This document shows, piece after piece, positions 6,618-11,983 of a stretch of 13,839 nucleotides of DNA; the stretch's first letter is position 1, and each line of letters begins with the position of its first letter. Location: positions 1 through 13,839 of the forward strand of contig CAZPUM010000029.1 of assembly GCA_964589765.1 (NCBI GenBank), given 5' to 3'. This DNA is from UBA525 sp964589765 (GTDB lineage: Archaea > Nanobdellota > Nanobdellia > Woesearchaeales > UBA525). Position numbers and translations under genes: made by a program. The notes below the pieces were generated by a model. The model worked only from the letters and a program-made list of their open reading frames with translations, made no database searches and had not been told where the DNA came from.

Positions 6618-7607
6618 ATGGCACATGTCAACGAGCGAAAGAAAACCACCGTCAAACTTATGACGGAGAAGCTGAAAGAGTACCCCATTATCGGAGTGCT
6701 CAACATGGAACAGCTTCCAGGTAAAAACCTTGCTAAGATGAGGAAACAGCTCAGAGACGATGTTGAGATTATCATGGCTAAGAAGCGATTGATTAGAATC
6801 GCTTTCAAGGATTCAGGAAAAAAAGATATCGAAAAGCTTGACGATTATCTCAAAGGCATGCCTGCCCTACTTTTCACAAAAGAAAACCCATTCAAACTTT
6901 TCAAGACACTGAAAAAAAACCAGAGCCCAGCACCAATAAAGGCCGGACAGGAGTCACCAAGAGATATTGTTATTCCTGCAGGCCCCACACAATTCCCACC
7001 AGGACCAATTATTGGCGAACTCGGCCAGATGGGAATCAAGGCAGGAATCGAGAATGGAAAGGTAGCAATCAAGGTTGACGCAACCGTGGCAAAAGAAGGC
7101 GAGGTTGTTAACGAAGCCAAAGCAGGTCTTATCACAAGGTTCGGAATCGAACCTATGAGAATCGGCCTAAGCCTAACTGCCGTTTACGAGGATGGAGATA
7201 TCCTCACATCCAAAGTCCTTGACATCGATGAGGACCAATACATCAAGGACCTACAGATGGCTGTCGGAATGGCCAGCAACCTGGCATTCAGCTTAGTATG
7301 GCCGACATCAGATAACATAAACACACTCATTCAGAAAGCACACTATGACGCTGCAGGACTCGCTCTCGAAGCAGAACTGCTGACTGATAGCAACGCACGC
7401 GACCTTCTGTCAAAAGCATACTGGCAGGCGGTCGGAGTAGCAAAGTATCTACCCGAGGATATTCGAGGAGAACTTCCTGAACCACCTGCACCCATTGCAG
7501 AACCTACGGCGCAAGAAAAGCCGAGTGACGACAAAAAGGAAGCACCCGAGGATGAAAAGAAATCAGAGGAAGATGCGGCTGCAGGTCTCGGTGCGCTATT
7601 CGGATGA
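6618..7607 (+). CDS. rpl10: Large-subunit ribosomal protein L10 / P0 (uL10)
   Basis: At 329 residues this is the long archaeal/eukaryotic P0 form. The N-terminal domain (about 1-110 plus 180-210) binds the GTPase-centre rRNA, followed by the archaeal insertion with P-A-G-P-T-Q-F-P-P-G-P. The helical spine (about 215-290) should carry the L12 dimers. An acidic lysine/glutamate-rich hinge ends in A-A-A-G-L-G-A-L-F-G, the tail that contacts elongation factors. The start at 6618 lies four bases after the L1 stop, and GTGAT at 6610-6614 within the L1 end can pair with 16S rRNA. The last 18 residues are nearly identical to those of the following L12, as is normal for archaeal stalk proteins. Confidence 0.97.
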   Translation: MAHVNERKKTTVKLMTEKLKEYPIIGVLNMEQLPGKNLAKMRKQLRDDVEIIMAKKRLIRIAFKDSGKKDIEKLDDYLKGMPALLFTKENPFKLFKTLKKNQSPAPIKAGQESPRDIVIPAGPTQFPPGPIIGELGQMGIKAGIENGKVAIKVDATVAKEGEVVNEAKAGLITRFGIEPMRIGLSLTAVYEDGDILTSKVLDIDEDQYIKDLQMAVGMASNLAFSLVWPTSDNINTLIQKAHYDAAGLALEAELLTDSNARDLLSKAYWQAVGVAKYLPEDIRGELPEPPAPIAEPTAQEKPSDDKKEAPEDEKKSEEDAAAGLGALFG

Positions 7608-7631
7608 AATAATATTCAAGGAGGCATAACC

Positions 7632-7946
7632 ATGGAATACATTTACGCAGCACTGCTCCTGCATAAGGCAGGTCAGGAGGTCTCAGAGGCTTCTGTTAAG
7701 AAGGTTCTAGAAGCAGCCGGCGTAACCGTCGATGACGGACGCGTAAAGGCTCTGATAGCAGCGCTTGACGGTGTCAACATCGAGGAGGCAATCGCAAGCG
7801 CCGCACCTGTGGCGGCAGCAGCTCCAGTAGCTGGAGCACCTGACGCAACTGCAGGCAGTGACGAAAAGAAAGAAGAGAAGAAGGAAGAAGACGAAAAGAA
7901 GAGTGAAGAAGAGGCCGCAGCAGGTCTTGGCGCACTATTCGGTTAA
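7632..7946 (+). CDS. rpl12: Large-subunit ribosomal protein L12 / P1
   Basis: The 104 residues have the archaeal P1 layout: helical N-terminal dimerisation domain (M-E-Y-I-Y-A-A-L-L-L-H-K-A-G start, about 1-57), an Ala/Pro-rich hinge (58-75), a charged Lys/Glu stretch, and the conserved A-A-A-G-L-G-A-L-F-G tail. Dimers attach to the P0 spine and recruit translational GTPases. GGAGG at 7620-7624, seven bases before the ATG, fixes the start. It is the last gene of the stalk operon and is followed by T-rich sequence. Confidence 0.97.
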   Translation: MEYIYAALLLHKAGQEVSEASVKKVLEAAGVTVDDGRVKALIAALDGVNIEEAIASAAPVAAAAPVAGAPDATAGSDEKKEEKKEEDEKKSEEEAAAGLGALFG

Positions 7947-7969
7947 TTTTCCTTCTGTTATTTTTTTAT
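7947..7969 (+). terminator. T-rich termination region of the stalk operon, overlapping the next promoter
   Basis: A TTTT tract after the L12 stop and a seven-T tract at 7961-7967 resemble archaeal oligo-T terminators. TTTTTTAT at 7962-7969 is also about 25 bases before ATG 7990 and could be the TATA box of the next gene. Confidence 0.5.
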
Positions 7970-7989
7970 CCTATATTTTATGATGCAAT

Positions 7990-9090
7990 ATGACTGGTGA
8001 CAACGACAAGAAAAAAACGGAACCTGTTCCGGAAGAAGCCCCTGTTGAGGCAAAAGAAGAAGTAAAAGCAGTTTCCGAAGATTCTGAAAATTCTTCTGAA
8101 AAAAAGGACTCGTCTAAAAAGAAGACTCCTAAAAAATCTGTTAAGAAAAAGACAGCAAAGAAGAAAGAGACTAAAGAAGATTCCAAAGATAAAGAACCCG
8201 TTGAGAAGAAAACACCCGCGCTTGAGCTCCCCAAAAAAGAGGATTACACCCCTGAAGAACTCAAGGCAAAAGTAATAGAACTGAACGAAAACAAAGAGAA
8301 AGCGTTCCAGAAAAAACAGGAAGTAGGCCAGAAAATCGCAGACAAGATTCGCACCATCACAGATTACAAGAAACAGAGAAACCAGTTGACAAGACAGGTC
8401 CGAGAGATGAAAAAGGACCGCGACAAACTGAACACACAGATTACAGACAAGATTACAGAAATCAAAGCGATGAAGCCGAAGAAAGAGAAAGAAGCTTCAA
8501 TGCCGACAGATGAAAAAGGTCGCCCATTAAGGCCCCAGTTCTTACAGAAAAAAATGAAAGAGCTTGAACAAAAGATTGAAACTATTCCTATGAGTTTTGA
8601 AGCCGAACAAAAAACAATGAAGCTGATAAAACTTCATAAGAAACAACTAGATCAGATTCAGGCGGCAACAGGAATGTCAAGCGAGATGACAGCAAAGTCA
8701 AAAGAGATTGACAATCTGAAAAAAGAGGCAAACTTACTTCACGCACAGGTAACTGAGATTGCAAAAAAATCACAGGACTACCATGAGAAGATGCTCCAAC
8801 TTGGAAAAGAGATTGACGACCTAAAGAAGGAAGAGGACAATCTCTACCATCAATTCCTCAATTACAAACAACAGTACATCGCGCTTTCAGGAGATGTAAG
8901 AGAGCAGGACACCGAGGAGAGAAAAGCCAGACAGGCCAAAAAAGATGCTGCAAGAAAAGCTGCAAGAAAAAAAGAAGCAGAAGACAAGAAAACCCTACAG
9001 CAACGCGCCAGAGAAGCAGAAGAAAAGATGACAACCGGCAAGAAGCTCACAACCGAAGACCTTCTAGCACTCCAAGGCCTTAAGGATTAG
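7990..9090 (+). CDS. Archaeal coiled-coil protein (COG1340-like) with lysine-rich N-terminal tail
   Basis: The 366 residues divide into an unstructured charged tail (1-75) rich in K-K-x-K-K-T-P-K-K-S-type histone-H1-like repeats, then long coiled coil (about 85-165 and 180-300) broken near 165-180 by a P-T-D-E-K-G-R-P-L-R-P-Q segment, then an Arg/Lys/Ala-rich helix and a short C-terminus, T-T-E-D-L-L-A-L-Q-G-L. The coil plus central P-L-R-P segment resembles the archaeal coiled-coil family COG1340; this is from memory of the family, not a search. The lysine tail suggests binding to RNA, ribosomes or DNA, and its place directly after the stalk operon fits a ribosome-linked role, but no function is established. 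No Shine-Dalgarno is seen; the start fits a leaderless transcript. Confidence 0.82.
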   Translation: MTGDNDKKKTEPVPEEAPVEAKEEVKAVSEDSENSSEKKDSSKKKTPKKSVKKKTAKKKETKEDSKDKEPVEKKTPALELPKKEDYTPEELKAKVIELNENKEKAFQKKQEVGQKIADKIRTITDYKKQRNQLTRQVREMKKDRDKLNTQITDKITEIKAMKPKKEKEASMPTDEKGRPLRPQFLQKKMKELEQKIETIPMSFEAEQKTMKLIKLHKKQLDQIQAATGMSSEMTAKSKEIDNLKKEANLLHAQVTEIAKKSQDYHEKMLQLGKEIDDLKKEEDNLYHQFLNYKQQYIALSGDVREQDTEERKARQAKKDAARKAARKKEAEDKKTLQQRAREAEEKMTTGKKLTTEDLLALQGLKD

Positions 9091-9099
9091 TTTTTTATT
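9091..9099 (+). promoter_or_regulatory. T-run acting as terminator and/or TATA box for the NTPase gene
   Basis: TTTTTTATT starts right after the previous stop codon. Its centre is 27 bases before ATG 9122, so it may end one transcript and start the next. Confidence 0.45.
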
Positions 9100-9121
9100 C
9101 TTGATACAAAATAATTCTATT

Positions 9122-9664
9122 ATGAAAAAAATTTACGTTCTATCAGGAACAAATGGTTCCGGAAAATCAACAGTTCTCAAAATCCTTAGAAAAAGAGGTT
9201 ACCCCGTTATTGAAGAACAGGCAAGAAAAGTAATAGCGGAACAACACCAAAAACCTGCCGGAATTCACAGAACACACCCTGATTTCCAAACTTTTCTTGC
9301 CCAAAAACAACGCGAACTAGAAAATCAACTACCTAACAAAATATGTTTTTTAGATAGAAGTGTTGTTGACGGAATTGTTTACTCTGAACTTTCGGGTTTG
9401 GACGTAACATCAAAACTTTTGAGGATTATTAAAAAGTCAGATTATGAGAAAGAGGTATTTTTCTTTGAAGTTCCTCCAAAAGAGAAGTATGGCAAAGAAG
9501 GAGTCACATTTTGTACTTACGAAGAAGCATTAAAAATACACGAAATGCTTTTGGACAGTTACAAAAAATTTGGTTATAGTATCATCACCGTGAAGTTCGA
9601 CATTTTTCAAGAACAGGCAGATTTTATTGAAAATAAAGTAAACGAACTTCATTGGGTAGAGTAA
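9122..9664 (+). CDS. P-loop NTPase / kinase-like protein (AAA_28, NadR/Ttd14-like)
   Basis: The 180 residues open with K-K-I-Y-V-L-S-G-T-N-G-S-G-K-S-T, a Walker A loop at 9-17. Next come V-I-E-E-Q-A-R-K-V-I (about 29-38) and the motif F-L-D-R-S-V-V-D-G-I-V-Y-S-E (76-89), whose Asp-Arg corresponds to the catalytic region of small P-loop kinases of the AAA_28 group. The C-terminal half holds a strand, F-F-F-E-V-P-P, and closing helices. Members are poorly characterised and may phosphorylate nucleotides or other small molecules; the substrate is unknown. The frame also starts at TTG 9101, but ATG 9122 sits 27 bases after a T-rich TATA element and directly before the conserved first strand, so it is preferred. 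Confidence 0.82.
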   Translation: MKKIYVLSGTNGSGKSTVLKILRKRGYPVIEEQARKVIAEQHQKPAGIHRTHPDFQTFLAQKQRELENQLPNKICFLDRSVVDGIVYSELSGLDVTSKLLRIIKKSDYEKEVFFFEVPPKEKYGKEGVTFCTYEEALKIHEMLLDSYKKFGYSIITVKFDIFQEQADFIENKVNELHWVE

Positions 9665-9755
9665 ACAAAACAAGAAGTAATTCCAAAGATAGATTTTTAA
9701 CCCAAAACAAGGTAATTCATAGAGATATTTCTAGAATTAGATAAACGTCGATACA

Positions 9756-9763
9756 TTTAAAAC
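9756..9763 (+). promoter_or_regulatory. TATA box for the membrane-protein / FMN-reductase operon
   Basis: TTTAAAAC, centred 27 bases before ATG 9787, predicts a leaderless transcript covering three closely spaced genes. Confidence 0.5.
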
Positions 9764-9786
9764 ACTTAAACACTGTATTACACCTG

Positions 9787-10149
9787 ATGGCAAAGAAAAA
9801 ACAAAGTACGTTGGGAAACATCATCGGAACAGTTTCGGATGTTCTCTTCCAAACGGCGTTCTCCAAAGTAGAGGAGGAGGCAGATGTTATTCTTGACAAA
9901 GCGAAGAATAAGGCAGACCAAGTAATCATTCAAGTTGAACAAAGAGCCAGGATTTTACTTGATAAGATGGTTAAAGAGGCCACAACCGGATTAATAGTTG
10001 CCGCAGGAGTTGTGTTTTTGTTGATATCCCTGTTTTTCATAATGGTTGAAGCAGGCTATTCAGNNNNNNNNNNGCTTTACATCGGAGGAGGTCTGGTTAT
10101 TGTTGGATTTTTTTTAAAATACAGAAATCTGAAAGAACAAGGTCGATAA
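9787..10149 (+). CDS. Small holin-like membrane protein, interrupted by assembly gap
   Basis: About 120 residues as assembled. The N-terminal half (1-65) is a charged amphipathic helix with F-S-K-V-E-E-E-A-D-V-I-L-D-K-A-K. It is followed by two hydrophobic helices (about 68-92 and 97-113) with a short turn between them and a basic tail. This resembles the small two-span phage-holin-like superfamily proteins often found beside DUF883/YqjD-type genes; function is unknown. Ten Ns fall in the turn between the helices, so the true sequence and length there are unknown. The frame happens to continue, which supports a real intact gene. The next ATG is one base after its stop. Confidence 0.65.
   Translation: MAKKKQSTLGNIIGTVSDVLFQTAFSKVEEEADVILDKAKNKADQVIIQVEQRARILLDKMVKEATTGLIVAAGVVFLLISLFFIMVEAGYSXXXXLYIGGGLVIVGFFLKYRNLKEQGR
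10064..10073. other. Assembly gap (10 N)
   Basis: Ten undetermined bases in the membrane-protein gene. A fixed run of ten is typical of a scaffold join whose real size is not known. Confidence 0.98.
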
Positions 10150-10150
10150 C

Positions 10151-10456
10151 ATGGTAGCAAAGAAAAAAACCAAGAAAAGCACCAGAAAGAAGGCTGTTAA
10201 GAAGACAGCAAAAAAGAAATCTCAGCCCAAAAAGGCTGTAGTTCTAACCAAAAAAGAGCAAAAGAAGCTTCACGCAAAGATGAAGAAAGAGGCCAAGACT
10301 CAGCTAAAGAAAGCCAAAAAAGAGATGAAAACTGCTGAGAAAACGGTCAAGAGTTACCTGAAGAAACACCCTGCTCAGGCAGCAGCAATCGCAGCAGGAG
10401 TTGGCGCAGCCATTGGTTCCGCAATCACGGCTGTGATGCGAAAGAAAAAGAAATAA
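10151..10456 (+). CDS. DUF883 (ElaB/YqjD)-like lysine-rich membrane-anchored protein
   Basis: The 101 residues begin with about 30 very lysine-rich residues (K-K-K-T-K-K-S-T-R-K-K type). A basic helix of about 35 residues follows. The C-terminal K-K-H-P-A-Q-A-A-A-I-A-A-G-V-G-A-A-I-G ends in M-R-K-K-K-K. That last part matches the pattern of DUF883/ElaB-YqjD proteins (E-N-P-W-x-A-x-G-I-A-A-G-x-G), whose C-terminal helix inserts in the membrane. E. coli YqjD is known to tether ribosomes to the membrane. The lysine tail here could bind rRNA or DNA, but that is inference. It follows the holin-like gene by one base and precedes the flavin reductase by three, as one operon. Confidence 0.72.
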   Translation: MVAKKKTKKSTRKKAVKKTAKKKSQPKKAVVLTKKEQKKLHAKMKKEAKTQLKKAKKEMKTAEKTVKSYLKKHPAQAAAIAAGVGAAIGSAITAVMRKKKK

Positions 10457-10459
10457 ACC

Positions 10460-10993
10460 ATGGTTAGACTGGTTGTCATTCAGGGTAGCCTTAGCTCTGA
10501 TAGTAGAACCTCTATTGTTATTCAAGAAGCAGTAAAAACTCTCGAAGAGAAAGGGATTGAACACTCTGTTATCGACCTTAGAAATCTAGAACTCGAATTC
10601 TGCGACGGCCGAACCATTGAAAACTACAACCAACAGATTCAGGATGCGTACCATATGGTAGAACAAGCTGATGGATACATCATAGGAATGCCTGTTTACC
10701 AGTACACTATTGCGGGACCATTAAAGAATTTTCTAGACCTTGTTAACAACGCTATGAAGTACAAAGCTGTTGGTCTAATAGTTAATTCGGGAGGAATAAG
10801 AAGTTATTTGGCAGGCGCAGACATGCTGAAGATTTTCGCATACGAACTTTGGACAGTTGTAGTACAGCCAACAATTCACACTTTCACGAAAGATTTCCAG
10901 GAAGGTAAACTAATCAATGAAAAAGCGATTGAAAAGATGCCTCTAATGATTGAAAACCTGCTCAGGTATTCCAAAGTTGATGTTGCACGCTAA
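10460..10993 (+). CDS. NADPH-dependent FMN reductase family flavoprotein
   Basis: The 177 residues form a flavodoxin-like fold. The FMN-phosphate loop is G-S-L-S-S-D-S-R-T (9-17), and M-P-V-Y-Q-Y-T-I-A-G-P-L-K-N-F-L-D (77-93) is the hallmark of the FMN_red family. N-S-G-G (109-112) is the third flavin-contact loop. Length matches the family's usual 175-190. Such enzymes use NAD(P)H to reduce flavin, quinones or other small acceptors in the cytoplasm. No Shine-Dalgarno is clear, and it begins three bases after the preceding stop, so translation probably depends on the upstream gene. Its physiological acceptor is unknown. Confidence 0.9.
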   Translation: MVRLVVIQGSLSSDSRTSIVIQEAVKTLEEKGIEHSVIDLRNLELEFCDGRTIENYNQQIQDAYHMVEQADGYIIGMPVYQYTIAGPLKNFLDLVNNAMKYKAVGLIVNSGGIRSYLAGADMLKIFAYELWTVVVQPTIHTFTKDFQEGKLINEKAIEKMPLMIENLLRYSKVDVAR

Positions 10994-10994
10994 C

Positions 10995-11204
10995 CTAAAC
11001 ACTGCTTTTTTTGATTCCATATTCTCTCAAAGCTTTGTGGTATGTCCTCTCCTTTGGCCACACCTCTTTTTTGTAAGCTTTGGCTAAGGCTTCGGCGTGC
11101 TCATCATCCGTCATGAATGATAAATCCCTGTTCTCGAACCTAAAATGTTCAAGTGCTTCAGAAAGTTCCTTTGCAAGTCGTTCAAGTTCTTTTTCTCCAA
11201 CCAT
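10995..11204 (-). CDS. Small hypothetical protein immediately downstream of tRNA-Arg
   Basis: The 69 residues are charged and mostly helical (E-K-E-L-E-R-L-A-K-E-L-S-E-A-L then a Tyr/Lys-rich half), with no signal, membrane segment or recognised motif. The frame is open upstream, but there it runs through the tRNA, so the ATG at 11204, just after the tRNA, is taken. Only one base separates this ATG from the tRNA discriminator base. Once the tRNA 3' end is cut, the remaining mRNA would start one base before the ATG, making it leaderless by processing. Its stop is one base from that of the convergent FMN reductase gene. I do not recognise the family; it could be noncoding, but the abutting ATG and clean frame support it. 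Confidence 0.6.
   Translation of the reverse strand: MVGEKELERLAKELSEALEHFRFENRDLSFMTDDEHAEALAKAYKKEVWPKERTYHKALREYGIKKSSV
11006..11012 (+). terminator. Oligo-T terminator of the FMN-reductase operon
   Basis: Seven T on the plus strand, 13 bases after the reductase stop. It lies inside the 3' end of the convergent small ORF. Confidence 0.4.
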
Positions 11205-11205
11205 A

Positions 11206-11277
11206 TGCCCCTTCGAGGAATCGAACCCCGGACTCCTGGACCGCAACCAGGTATTTTATCCACTAGACTAAAGGGGC
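11206..11277 (-). tRNA. tRNA-Arg (anticodon GCG)
   Basis: A full cloverleaf folds on the minus strand. The seven-pair acceptor stem is GCCCCTT/AAGGGGC and the anticodon stem CCTGG/CCAGG. The loop is TTGCGGT, with GCG at 11242-11244. The T-arm is CGGGG-TTCGATT-CCTCG and the discriminator is A (11206). CCA is not encoded. A20, the main arginine identity base, is present. The D-stem is weak: G10-U25, U11-A24, a C12-A23 mismatch and U13-A22, where relatives usually have G at 23. It reads CGC and, by wobble, CGU codons. Its TATA box is shared with the divergent zinc-ribbon gene. Confidence 0.95.
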
Positions 11278-11302
11278 AACTGGTTTGTGAGACTTCCGAG
11301 TT

Positions 11303-11311
11303 CTTTATAAG
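11303..11311. promoter_or_regulatory. Shared bidirectional TATA box
   Basis: CTTTATAAG reads as a good TATA box on both strands. Its centre is about 30 bases from the tRNA 5' end (11277) on the minus strand and 27 bases from ATG 11334 on the plus strand. No other TATA-like sequence lies between the two genes, only 56 bases apart. Confidence 0.6.
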
Positions 11312-11333
11312 GATTGCGAGTTCGCCCGTCAGA

Positions 11334-11720
11334 ATGGGCAGGAAAAAAGTGTACGGCGAATCAAGAGTTAGCCAGTGTCCGTACTGTGGAAAGGATGCTT
11401 ACAGCAAGAATCCTCAAGGGATTCCTGTTTGTAATGACCACAAAAATCAGGCCACCCCCGACTTGAGATGTATGTGTAAAGGCTACTTGGATATAAGAGA
11501 AAGCAAGTTCGGGGTGTTCTTTACGTGTATGGATTGTGGCGCCGTAAGTTGGAGCAAAATGATGGAGATTAACAGTGAGAAATTCACTAACGCAAAATTT
11601 ACGAGAACCGAAAGAGAACCTAGCAAACCAAGAAGTAAATCACCATTTATACTAGATACTATACGAATGAAAATCAAGAACGGCGAACCATTAACACAGG
11701 AAGAGTTAGAGTTTCTTTAA
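11334..11720 (+). CDS. Double zinc-ribbon protein of unknown function
   Basis: The 128 residues carry two cysteine/histidine sets. The first is C-P-Y-C (15, 18) with C-N-D-H (33, 36). The second is C-M-C (46, 48) with C-M-D-C (65, 68). Each could hold one zinc, as in nucleic-acid or translation-associated zinc ribbons. A basic linker leads to a C-terminal helix pair, I-R-M-K-I-K-N-G-E-P-L-T-Q-E-E-L-E-F-L. The frame is open back through the tRNA, but the start is ATG 11334, 27 bases after the shared TATA box, with no Shine-Dalgarno. Its stop overlaps that of the convergent gene by three bases. The conserved-looking layout suggests a DNA- or RNA-binding role; no specific function is known to me. 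Confidence 0.8.
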   Translation: MGRKKVYGESRVSQCPYCGKDAYSKNPQGIPVCNDHKNQATPDLRCMCKGYLDIRESKFGVFFTCMDCGAVSWSKMMEINSEKFTNAKFTRTEREPSKPRSKSPFILDTIRMKIKNGEPLTQEELEFL

Positions 11721-11962
11721 TAGTGATGTTTGAAACTGTGAAGTAAACTTCCCAAGAAAACTACAACTATACCCATAGCGATGTATGGAAGCCAATTAAC
11801 GGGAACAGCAGTCACAATCATCTGTGTGCTTACAGTAGCATCAGTTGCGTACTGCGCACCTGTGTCGTCTCCAAACTGTAGGCCAAACCAACCTATCAAT
11901 CCAAGAATGAACAGAATTACAAAGGACTTAAAGAAAGTGTTGACGAGCAGGTTGAGTATCAT
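11717..11962 (-). CDS. Small two-helix membrane protein, hypothetical
   Basis: The 81 residues contain two hydrophobic helices (about 8-30 and 56-76). Between them is a loop of about 25 residues with acidic, Thr/Ala-rich sequence (F-G-D-D-T-G-A-Q-Y-A-T-D-A-T), and a His-rich tail, S-F-K-H-H-Y, follows. It follows the long coiled-coil gene by 21 bases in the same direction, so the two may be co-transcribed, although the A/T-rich gap could also carry a weak promoter. No Shine-Dalgarno is seen. No family is recognised. Confidence 0.62.
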   Translation of the reverse strand: MILNLLVNTFFKSFVILFILGLIGWFGLQFGDDTGAQYATDATVSTQMIVTAVPVNWLPYIAMGIVVVFLGSLLHSFKHHY

Positions 11963-11983
11963 TTTAGGAGTAAATAAAAAAAA

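Noticed and set aside
7508..7946. Repeat shared by the ends of L10 and L12 as a mobile or recent duplication
   Set aside because: The shared acidic hinge and AAGLGALFG tail are a normal feature of archaeal stalk proteins, and the DNA copies differ at many silent sites.
9729..9736. TTCTAGAA palindrome as an operator in the gap before the membrane-protein operon
   Set aside because: Eight bases only, in A/T-rich sequence, and well upstream of the TATA box; expected by chance. The rest of 9665-9755 shows nothing else.
11145..11333. N-terminal extension of the zinc-ribbon frame reading through the tRNA
   Set aside because: It encodes the well-known spurious peptide produced by translating a tRNA on the opposite strand (L-R-G-I-E-P-R-T-P-G type). 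The TATA-spaced ATG at 11334 is the credible start.
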